Assembly: GCA_031264825.1 (NCBI GenBank)
Contig: JAISDL010000088.1
Coordinates: 1-12,989, forward strand
DNA from: Accumulibacter sp.
GTDB taxonomy: Bacteria; Pseudomonadota; Gammaproteobacteria; Burkholderiales; Rhodocyclaceae
DNA: 12,989 nt
Reading direction: 5' to 3'
Both the position numbers and the translations under genes were made by a program. Below the pieces are notes generated by a model. It was not told the DNA's origin, did no database searches, and was given only the letters and a program-made list of their open reading frames with translations. Positions 8,015 through 12,989 of the stretch are shown here, piece after piece (the stretch's first letter is position 1; each line of letters starts with the position of its first letter).

Positions 8015-8472
8015 CAGCGCCGTTCCCTGTAGTCCCACGGCGGAATGGGTTCCGAATCCGCCCATAGCCCGATTTTCGCGGATTGCGCCGCCTTCTGGAG
8101 TTTGTGCAAGGGCGAATTCCGGTCTTGCACCCACGCCATCCCCTGCTTGACCTGTTCGACGGACGCATCGACGCCCGCGCAATATATTTTCCCGAAAAGA
8201 TAGCCGTAACGGTTTTCCTGCATCTCGTATACGGCGGCGGGCTGACCCGCGCACAAATTGGCGAGCGAACGGCGCGACGCCTCGCCGTAGGCTTGGACGC
8301 GCTCGGGCGCGTCGACGCCGACCAAGCCGACGCGGATTCTGTCGTTGCGTGCGTCGAGCACGACGAGCGTGTCGCCGTCGACGACGCGGACGACGCGACC
8401 GACCAGCGAGGATCGAGCGTGCGCCGAAAGACAGATGAAAAGAAGCAGAGAGGCGGTGACTGCGCGTTTCAT
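8014..8472 (-). CDS. Exported SNase-fold (thermonuclease-family) protein, active site altered
   Basis: A 152-residue protein with a signal peptide (MKRAVTASLLLFICLSAHA, cleavage probably near 19-20) followed by one staphylococcal-nuclease OB-fold domain. Seen: the metal-binding DGDT (32-35), Asp54 and the catalytic-base Glu57 in GVDAPE, YGEASRRSL (62-70), and the C-terminal LHKLQKAAQSAKIGLWA (122-138). The arginine eight residues before the Glu (Arg35 of the staphylococcal enzyme) is replaced by Gly49 in RIRVGLVGVDAPE. The YGR arginine (Arg87) is replaced by Tyr91 in RYGYLFGKIY. Ordinary DNA/RNA cleavage is therefore doubtful; substrate binding may remain. The ATG at 8472 has a strong GAGGAG seven bases upstream. 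A good promoter lies at 8574-8601 and the gene probably leads the queA-secF transcript. Confidence 0.85.
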   Translation of the reverse strand: MKRAVTASLLLFICLSAHARSSLVGRVVRVVDGDTLVVLDARNDRIRVGLVGVDAPERVQAYGEASRRSLANLCAGQPAAVYEMQENRYGYLFGKIYCAGVDASVEQVKQGMAWVQDRNSPLHKLQKAAQSAKIGLWADSEPIPPWDYRERR

Positions 8473-8538
8473 TCGTTTTCTCCTCGACGGCGGTTTTTCA
8501 ATCAGACTTTCGGGTCGGCTGGTTCGGGCGCAACTCGG

Positions 8539-8560
8539 TGTGCCCTGAAATCAGGGACAC
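8539..8560 (-). other. Hairpin in the leader of the nuclease-like gene
   Basis: CCCTGA (8543-8548) and TCAGGG (8551-8556) pair. After a bulged G at 8542 the pairing continues for four more (8538-8541 with 8557-8560), giving a compact ten-pair stem. It lies a few bases downstream of the predicted start of transcription, about 65 bases before the ATG. It could protect the 5' end of the mRNA; it is not followed by a T-run in the minus-strand direction. Confidence 0.35.
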
Positions 8561-8573
8561 GCGGGGACTGATA

Positions 8574-8601
8574 ATTCTACAACGCATCGCCGACGTTTCA
8601 A
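8574..8601 (-). promoter_or_regulatory. Sigma70-like promoter for the nuclease-like gene
   Basis: On the minus strand TTGAAA (8601-8596) and TAGAAT (8579-8574) each match the consensus at five of six positions, with a 16-bp spacer. Transcription would begin near 8567, leaving a leader of about 95 nt before the ATG at 8472. It lies between the cytochrome stop (8668) and the next gene, the expected place. Confidence 0.55.
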
Positions 8602-8667
8602 AACGCCGATTCGGGTATTTTTTGCAAAGCCGGACGCTCGGCGCGGGGCGCTTTGGGAGAAAAGCGA

Positions 8668-9366
8668 TCAGCGCAGGCCGGCGACAAACTCGGAAAGCGC
8701 TTCGATCTCTTTGTCGGAGAGCTTTTCGGCGATCGTGCGCATGACTTTTTCGCGGTCGTTGGCGCGTTCGCCGGAACGATAATTTTTGAGCTGCGCGGCG
8801 GTGTATTCCGAATGCTGCCCCGCTAGGCGCGGGTTCTGTGAGGGCAATCCCTTGCCGGTCGGGCCGTGGCACCCGGCGCAGGCGGGGATGCGCCGTTCGA
8901 AGTCGCCGCGCCGCCAGAGGTTTTGAGCGGTTTTCGCGCGTTGCAGAAATTCCCGCGCTTCCGAAGCCGTAGCATCGGCGCCTTCGGGTGAGGCGGGCAG
9001 CGCGTCCAGAGTGGGCGGCTTTGAGCTTTGGCGCGAGAAATAAATCGAGAGGATGCGTCTGTCTTCGTCCGAGAGAACGGCACTCATCGCGCCCATGACG
9101 TCGCTGTTTCGCGCGGCGGGTTTTCCGTCCGCACGGCGAAAGTCGTTCAACTCCTTCAAGAGCGTTTCGGGCAACTGTCCGGCGAGGATGGGGTTCTCGG
9201 GAAGCGTGCTGTTCCCGTCGACGCCGTGGCACGCCGCGCAGAGCATCGCCGCTTTTTGTCCGGCGTTTTCCGCGTCGGGTTCGGCGGCTACGGCAGAGAG
9301 GCTAAAAAAGAGAAAAAGAAGCCCCGCGCAAAGTTCGGTAAGCCCTGAAATCGCTGGAAATTTCAT
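8668..9366 (-). CDS. Dihaem cytochrome c, c4-like
   Basis: Periplasmic electron carrier with two c-type haems; cytochromes c4 pass electrons from the bc1 complex to terminal oxidases. From the chosen ATG at 9366 the protein has 232 residues: a signal peptide (hydrophobic core at about 13-27, cleavage after AVAA near 28), haem sites CAACH (43-47) and CAGCH (163-167), and likely Met ligands in DVMGAMSAVLSD (Met91 or Met94) and EKVMRTIAEKLSD (Met209). The two halves are repeats of one another (NPILAGQLPETLLKELNDFR / NPRLAGQHSEYTAAQLKNYR). The open frame extends to 9441, but the added residues MDWVRRRKCNRITD would precede a normal signal peptide. The ribosome binding site is weak. Divergent from ysxC, a common betaproteobacterial arrangement. 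Confidence 0.9.
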   Translation of the reverse strand: MKFPAISGLTELCAGLLFLFFSLSAVAAEPDAENAGQKAAMLCAACHGVDGNSTLPENPILAGQLPETLLKELNDFRRADGKPAARNSDVMGAMSAVLSDEDRRILSIYFSRQSSKPPTLDALPASPEGADATASEAREFLQRAKTAQNLWRRGDFERRIPACAGCHGPTGKGLPSQNPRLAGQHSEYTAAQLKNYRSGERANDREKVMRTIAEKLSDKEIEALSEFVAGLR

Positions 9367-9439
9367 CCGGGTGGAAGCTCTTTCAAAAACCATCGATAAG
9401 TCTGTTATTCTATTGCACTTCCTCCTCCGTACCCAATCC
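9367..9439. promoter_or_regulatory. Divergent promoter region, cytochrome c / ysxC
   Basis: The 73-bp gap must hold both promoters. On the minus strand TTGGGT (9436-9431) and TAGAAT (9412-9407), 18 bp apart, are a fair candidate for the cytochrome gene, with a leader of about 34 nt. On the plus strand TATTCT (9406-9411) is a possible -10 for ysxC, without a good -35. No heptamer-repeat element is present here. Confidence 0.35.
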
Positions 9440-10138
9440 ATGTCTCTCTTTCAGAAAGCGGCTTTTTACACGACGGTCGCGCACTTGCGGGACCTGCCGC
9501 CGGAATCCCTGCGCGAGGTCGCGTTCGCCGGACGTTCGAACGCGGGAAAATCGTCGGCGATCAACGTCCTCGCAAATCAGACGCGCCTCGCTTTCGTTTC
9601 CAAGACACCGGGACGGACGCAGAATCTGAATTATTTTTCGCTCGGCGACGGCCGCTTCTTCGTCGACCTGCCGGGTTACGGCTACGCCAAGGCGCCCAAG
9701 GAAATCCGCGCGCAGTGGGAAGGCTTGCTGGCGCCCTACCTCATCTACCGGAACCCGCTCGTCGGACTCGTCCTCATCATGGACAGCCGTCGCCCGCTGA
9801 CCGACCTCGATCAGCGGATGATCGGCTGGTTTTCGCAGACCGGAAAGCCGATCCACATCCTCTTGACGAAGGCGGATAAATTGACGCGCCGCGAGCGGGC
9901 GGAAACGATGACGAAGGTGAACGCCGCGCTCATGGAAATGAAGATCGGCGCGAGCGCGCAGTTTTTCTCGAGCTTGAAGCGCGAAGGCATCGCCGAGGCC
10001 GAAGAGAAACTCTGCGAATGGCTCGAAATCGCGAATGACCCGCGCGCGGCGACCGCTCCGGAAAAATTGGAAAAAGTGACCGCGCCGCGCGTCGCGCGTC
10101 CGAAGAATCGTAGCGCCAAGGGCTGGAGCGCGCGGTGA
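9440..10138 (+). CDS. ysxC: Ribosome-assembly GTPase YsxC/EngB (YihA)
   Basis: Essential small GTPase acting in late maturation of the large ribosomal subunit. In 232 residues: the P-loop GRSNAGKSS (31-39), switch region KTPGRTQNLNYF (55-66), G3 DLPGYGYAK (76-84), G4 TKAD (143-146) and G5 SSLK (177-180). A basic, proline-rich tail (about 200-232, ending RPKNRSAKGWSAR) is longer than the minimal family form. The frame stays open far upstream to 9053, antisense to the cytochrome gene, but MSLFQKAAFYTTVAHLRDLP is the family start, so the ATG at 9440 is chosen. There is no Shine-Dalgarno sequence; instead CCTCCTCC (9421-9428) precedes it. The stop TGA at 10136-10138 is shared with the first bases of the repeat at 10137-10241. 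Confidence 0.96.
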   Translation: MSLFQKAAFYTTVAHLRDLPPESLREVAFAGRSNAGKSSAINVLANQTRLAFVSKTPGRTQNLNYFSLGDGRFFVDLPGYGYAKAPKEIRAQWEGLLAPYLIYRNPLVGLVLIMDSRRPLTDLDQRMIGWFSQTGKPIHILLTKADKLTRRERAETMTKVNAALMEMKIGASAQFFSSLKREGIAEAEEKLCEWLEIANDPRAATAPEKLEKVTAPRVARPKNRSAKGWSAR

Positions 10139-10241
10139 CAGAGGACAGGAGACAGAAGACAGGAGACAGAGAAATATGCGGCGCGAAGCGCCGGAAAATA
10201 ATCTGTCTCCCGTCTCCTGACATCTGATCCCTGATCCCTGA
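10137..10241. repeat. Heptamer-arm inverted repeat, copy B (ysxC-hemB gap)
   Basis: The left arm (10137-10170) reads ACAGAGG, ACAGGAG, ACAGAAG, ACAGGAG, ACAGA. The right arm (10202-10241) carries the reversed units TCTGTCTCC, CGTCTCC, TGACATC, TGATCCC, TGATCCC, TGA. The core has the hairpin CGGCGC-GAA-GCGCCG (10179-10193) but not the AAAACCGATCGG palindrome found in two other copies. The element fills the gap from the ysxC stop to within a base or so of the hemB ribosome binding site (AAAGGA, 10241-10246). Confidence 0.9.
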
Positions 10242-10254
10242 AAGGAATGTTTCC

Positions 10255-11268
10255 ATGAAATTCAACGCACAGTTTCCGACGACGCGGCCACGCCGCATGC
10301 GCCGCGACGAATTTTCCCGGCGCCTGATGCGCGAGTCGGTATTGGCCGTCGACGACCTGATCTATCCGGTTTTCGTCCAAGAGGGGGTAAATCGCGCCGA
10401 GGAAGTGCCGTCGATGCCGGGGGTCAAGCGGCTCACGCTCGACCGCTTGCTCGAAGTCGCCGAACGCGCGTTCGCGCTTGGCGTTCCGGCGCTGGCGCTC
10501 TTTCCGGTGATCGACGCCGACCTGAAAACGCCGGGGGCCGAAGAGGCGTGGAACCCCGACGGCCTCGTCCCGCGCGCGGTGGCCGCGCTCAAAAAAGCAC
10601 TTCCCGAACTCGGCGTGATTACCGATGTTGCGCTGGACCCCTACACGAGCCACGGGCAGGACGGCTTGATCGACCCCGAAGACCCGCGAGGCATCGTCCT
10701 CAACGACGAGACGCTCGAAGCGCTTGCGAAACAGGCGCTGACGCACGCGCGCGCCGGCGCCGACGTCGTCGCGCCGTCCGACATGATGGACGGTCGCATC
10801 GCGCGGATCCGCGCCGCGCTCGACGCGGAGAAGCGGATCAATACGCGCATTCTGGCGTATTCGGCGAAATACGCGTCGTGTTTTTACGGGCCTTTCCGCG
10901 ACGCCGTCGGCTCGTCGGGAAACCTCGGCAAGGGAAGCAAGGCGACTTACCAGATGGACCCGGCGAACACCGACGAAGCGCTGCGCGAAGTCGCGCTCGA
11001 CCTTGCCGAAGGCGCGGACATGGTGATGATCAAGCCCGGGATGCCCTACCTTGACGTCATTCGTCGTGTCAAGGACGAATTCGGCGCGCCGACCTACGCT
11101 TACCAAGTGAGCGGCGAATACGCGATGCTCAAGGCCGCGGCGAAGAACGGGTGGCTCGACGGCAGGGCGAGCGCGCTCGAATCCTTGCTGGCGTTCAAAC
11201 GCGCGGGCGCGGACGGTGTCCTGACCTACTTCGCGCTCGAAGCGGCGGTCTGGCTGAAAGAGGGGTAA
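10255..11268 (+). CDS. hemB: Delta-aminolevulinic acid dehydratase (porphobilinogen synthase)
   Basis: Condenses two 5-aminolevulinate molecules to porphobilinogen, the second step of tetrapyrrole synthesis from that precursor; cytoplasmic. In 337 residues the two active-site lysines are Lys205 (AYSAKYASCFYGPFRDA) and Lys260 (MVMIKPGMPYLD). The metal-site region DVALDPYTSHGQDG (124-137) lacks the three cysteines of zinc enzymes and has the Asp/Gln pattern of Mg-dependent ones such as that of Pseudomonas. Other signatures are YPVFVQEG (37-44), MPGVKRL (54-60), APSDMMDGR (173-181) and YQVSGEYAML (283-292). The ATG at 10255 follows AAAGGA by eight bases. That site touches the right arm of the upstream repeat, so hemB is probably read from ysxC through the repeat or from a promoter I cannot see. 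A haem supply gene beside a c-type cytochrome is fitting. Confidence 0.98.
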   Translation: MKFNAQFPTTRPRRMRRDEFSRRLMRESVLAVDDLIYPVFVQEGVNRAEEVPSMPGVKRLTLDRLLEVAERAFALGVPALALFPVIDADLKTPGAEEAWNPDGLVPRAVAALKKALPELGVITDVALDPYTSHGQDGLIDPEDPRGIVLNDETLEALAKQALTHARAGADVVAPSDMMDGRIARIRAALDAEKRINTRILAYSAKYASCFYGPFRDAVGSSGNLGKGSKATYQMDPANTDEALREVALDLAEGADMVMIKPGMPYLDVIRRVKDEFGAPTYAYQVSGEYAMLKAAAKNGWLDGRASALESLLAFKRAGADGVLTYFALEAAVWLKEG

Positions 11269-11282
11269 ATGTTCGTCAAAAT

Positions 11283-11445
<163 letters not shown>

Positions 11446-11483
11446 GTTGCCGGCCATCGCTCATAAAAGAGGGGGGTCGCTTC

Positions 11484-12701
11484 ATGGACACATCCAACAC
11501 ACGCGAATACCGCATCGTTGCGCTGATCTGCGTCGCCGAAATGTTGACGATGGCGGCTTTTGCCTCCTACGCTTCATTTTTGCCGAGGCTGCGCATCGAA
11601 TGGACGATGACGGCCGCGCAGGCGGGCTTCATCAGCGGCGCGTTTTTCTTCGGCTACATGGTAACAGTCCCCGTTCTCTCGAGTTTGACCGACCGCACCG
11701 ACGCGCGCAACGTCTACCTCGTCGCCTGCTGCCTGAACGCCGCGGGCGTTTTTGCGTTCGCCTTCCTTGCGCAAGGAATGTACAGCGGCGCTTTTTTCCA
11801 GGCGATCGCGGGGATCGGCCTCGCGGGAACGTATATGCCGGGGCTGAAAGTCTTGACCGACCGCGTCGAGGGGCCGCGCCAGTCGCGCTACATCTCTTTT
11901 TACACCGCGTCCTTCGGTTTCGGGACGACGCTCTCGCTCCTCGCGTCGGGCTGGGTCGCCAAAGCGTATTCGTGGCGGACGACGATGGCGTTGCTCGCGC
12001 TCGGCCCCTTGCTCGCCGCGTCGATCATGTACTTGGCCATCGACCGCCAAGACCCCGTCAAAAAGCCGAGCGGATCGCTGTTTTCGCAGTTCGGCGACGT
12101 CTGGTCGCTCAGCGAGGTGCGCCGTTACATCTACGGCTACGCGGCACACTGCATGGAAATATTCGGCGTGCGTTCGTGGCTCGTCGCCTTCTTCACGTTC
12201 GCGTTCGGCGCAAGCGGTGCCCCCGTCAGCCCGACCGAAGCGGCCGCGATCATCAACCTCTTCGGGACGCCCGCGAGCATCCTCGGCAACGAAGCGGCGA
12301 ACCGCGTCGGCAGAAAACGCTGGATCGTCGCAATGATGCTCCTCTCCGGAACACTTTGCTGGACGGTCGGCTTCACGTCATCGCTCGCTTGGTGGTTGAT
12401 AATAGGCGCCGTCGCGATTTATTTCGTTACCGCGATGCTCGATTCCGCGTCGCTCACGGCGGGGCTGATCCAGGCGACGCCGCAGGAATTCCGAGGTGCG
12501 GCGATGGCGATCTACTCCTTCCTGGGTTTCGGAATCGGCTTCATCGCCCCGCTCGTCTTCGGCGCGACGCTCGATTATTCGGGAGGGAGCGACCGCGCAC
12601 TTTCCTGGACGCTCGCTTTCGGCATCTTGGGGCTTTGCTGCCTCGTCTGGGGCGTCGTCAATCTGAGGTCGGAGGACAGAAGACAGAAGACTGAGGACTG
12701 A
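11484..12701 (+). CDS. Major facilitator superfamily transporter
   Basis: Inner-membrane transporter of 405 residues with about twelve hydrophobic segments in two halves (segments begin near 12, 47, 78, 104, 138, 166, then 215, 252, 280, 303, 339 and 376). The loop between TM2 and TM3 holds the MFS motif-A variant SSLTDRTDARNVYLV (66-80), echoed in the second half by GNEAANRVGRKRW (268-280). The substrate cannot be read from the sequence. The ATG at 11484 is preceded by AGAGGGGGG (about 11468-11476), a strong ribosome binding site. The last ten residues (SEDRRQKTED) are encoded by the left arm of the repeat at 12663-12838, so the native end was probably near VVNLR (391-395). It follows hemB on the same strand across another repeat; no functional link is evident. 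Confidence 0.9.
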   Translation: MDTSNTREYRIVALICVAEMLTMAAFASYASFLPRLRIEWTMTAAQAGFISGAFFFGYMVTVPVLSSLTDRTDARNVYLVACCLNAAGVFAFAFLAQGMYSGAFFQAIAGIGLAGTYMPGLKVLTDRVEGPRQSRYISFYTASFGFGTTLSLLASGWVAKAYSWRTTMALLALGPLLAASIMYLAIDRQDPVKKPSGSLFSQFGDVWSLSEVRRYIYGYAAHCMEIFGVRSWLVAFFTFAFGASGAPVSPTEAAAIINLFGTPASILGNEAANRVGRKRWIVAMMLLSGTLCWTVGFTSSLAWWLIIGAVAIYFVTAMLDSASLTAGLIQATPQEFRGAAMAIYSFLGFGIGFIAPLVFGATLDYSGGSDRALSWTLAFGILGLCCLVWGVVNLRSEDRRQKTED

Positions 12702-12838
12702 GCGCTCACTGCGTTCGCTTTGTGATCTGTGTTCAGTCATCTGTTGTCGCATGATTCCCTCCATCAGATTACAGAACCTTGATTACAGAGGCCGAAGGCC
12801 GCTCTGTCGTCTGTCTTCAGTCCTCAGTCTTCTGATCC
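12663..12838. repeat. Heptamer-arm inverted repeat, copy D (compound)
   Basis: The left arm (12663-12701) reads CTGAGGT, CGGAGG, ACAGAAG, ACAGAAG, ACTGAGG, ACTGA. The far right arm (12801-12838) is its partner, with CTGTCTTCAGTCCTCAGTCTTCTGAT in reverse sense; a 17-base stretch (AGAAGACTGAGGACTGA) matches exactly between the left arm and the complement of the right. Between them is a second, poorer arm pair (about 12722-12790). Hairpin GGCC-GAA-GGCC (12790-12800) lies near the right end, extended by CAGAG/CTCTG across a two-base bulge. A different short core (AGCGCTCACTGCGTTCGCT, 12701-12719) lies near the left end. It looks like two elements fused or one grown by insertion. Confidence 0.8.
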
Positions 12839-12987
12839 CGCAATTTTCTCTGGACGAAGGACGGCCAATGCCCGATAATGCCGAGTGTTGTTTCTTCGGC
12901 GAAAAACACGACCCGCAAGACCGCCGGAAAGGCGGCGCGCGGAGAAAATGGCCGACGTATGCCCCGCGATGCGTAATTATTGGTGAG
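12817..12987 (-). CDS. Unrecognised protein, C-terminal 56 residues (cut by right edge)
   Basis: A frame open from the right edge (first whole codon 12987-12985) to a TGA at 12819-12817, on the minus strand. The visible part reads as plausible protein in the middle (AVLRVVFFAEETTLGIIGH, then WPSFVQRKL), with a hydrophobic stretch and a sensible mix of residues. The other frames are broken or unlike protein. The last residues RDQKTED come from the right arm of the repeat at 12663-12838, mirroring the end of the MFS protein that converges on it. A hairpin CCGCC-GGAAA-GGCGG (about 12922-12936) lies within. I do not recognise the family. Alternatively this is non-coding; too little is visible to decide. 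Confidence 0.35.
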   Translation of the reverse strand, partial: LTNNYASRGIRRPFSPRAAFPAVLRVVFFAEETTLGIIGHWPSFVQRKLRDQKTED

Positions 12988-12989
12988 AG

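Noticed and set aside
6466..8067. A 533-codon open frame on the plus strand opposite tgt and queA
   Set aside because: It runs across two real genes and their gap in antisense, with biased composition and no start signal.
8591..8623. Hairpin CGACGTTT/AAACGCCG followed by a T6 run on the plus strand, terminator-like
   Set aside because: There is no plus-strand gene upstream to terminate, the T-run is about ten bases away, and part of the same bases form the -35 box of the better-supported minus-strand promoter.
9053..9439. Upstream in-frame extension of ysxC (129 extra codons)
   Set aside because: It is antisense to the cytochrome c gene; the family N-terminus begins at the ATG at 9440.

Overview
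The window looks like chromosomal DNA of a betaproteobacterium with about 62-65% GC in its coding regions. This is inferred from gene order: a queA-tgt-yajC-secD-secF run, and a dihaem cytochrome c4-type gene diverging from ysxC followed by hemB. Protein features agree, including a cysteine-poor, Mg-type HemB. I cannot name the genus.

Layout. (1) Positions 1-549 are AT-richer, about 44% GC over 61-480. They hold the 3' end of an unrecognised gene and a short overlapping ORF that looks like a cut-off remnant; this appears to be the edge of acquired DNA. (2) 543-2201, plus strand: gpmI (glycolysis). (3) 8472 down to 2290, minus strand: a nuclease-like secreted protein, queA and tgt (queuosine in tRNA), then yajC, secD and secF (Sec translocon accessory complex). 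A good sigma70-like promoter lies upstream of the nuclease-like gene. A 104-bp imperfect inverted-repeat element sits between that gene and queA. (4) 9366-8668, minus: dihaem cytochrome c. It diverges from (5) ysxC (ribosome-assembly GTPase), hemB (haem synthesis) and an MFS transporter, all plus strand, 9440-12701. (6) The right edge shows the 3' end of an unrecognised minus-strand gene, not bounded by a start inside the window.

The most unusual content is a family of composite repeats, one in each of the four gaps that lie at the 3' end of a plus-strand gene: 2166-2291, 10137-10241, 11283-11445 and 12663-12838. Each has two arms of degenerate heptamers (roughly [T/A]CAGRDR) in opposite orientation around a core. 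Each contains a GC-rich hairpin with an invariant GAA loop and a stem that differs between copies while staying paired. Two copies also carry a GATC-centred palindrome. The arms run into the neighbouring genes, supplying stop codons and encoding C-terminal tails. At 12663-12838 two convergent genes end in the same QKTED peptide, read from opposite arms of one element. The elements are absent from the gaps inside the minus-strand operon and from the divergent cytochrome/ysxC promoter region.

A second observation is the SNase-fold protein at 8014-8472. It keeps the metal ligands and the catalytic Glu, but has Gly and Tyr where the family has its two catalytic arginines.
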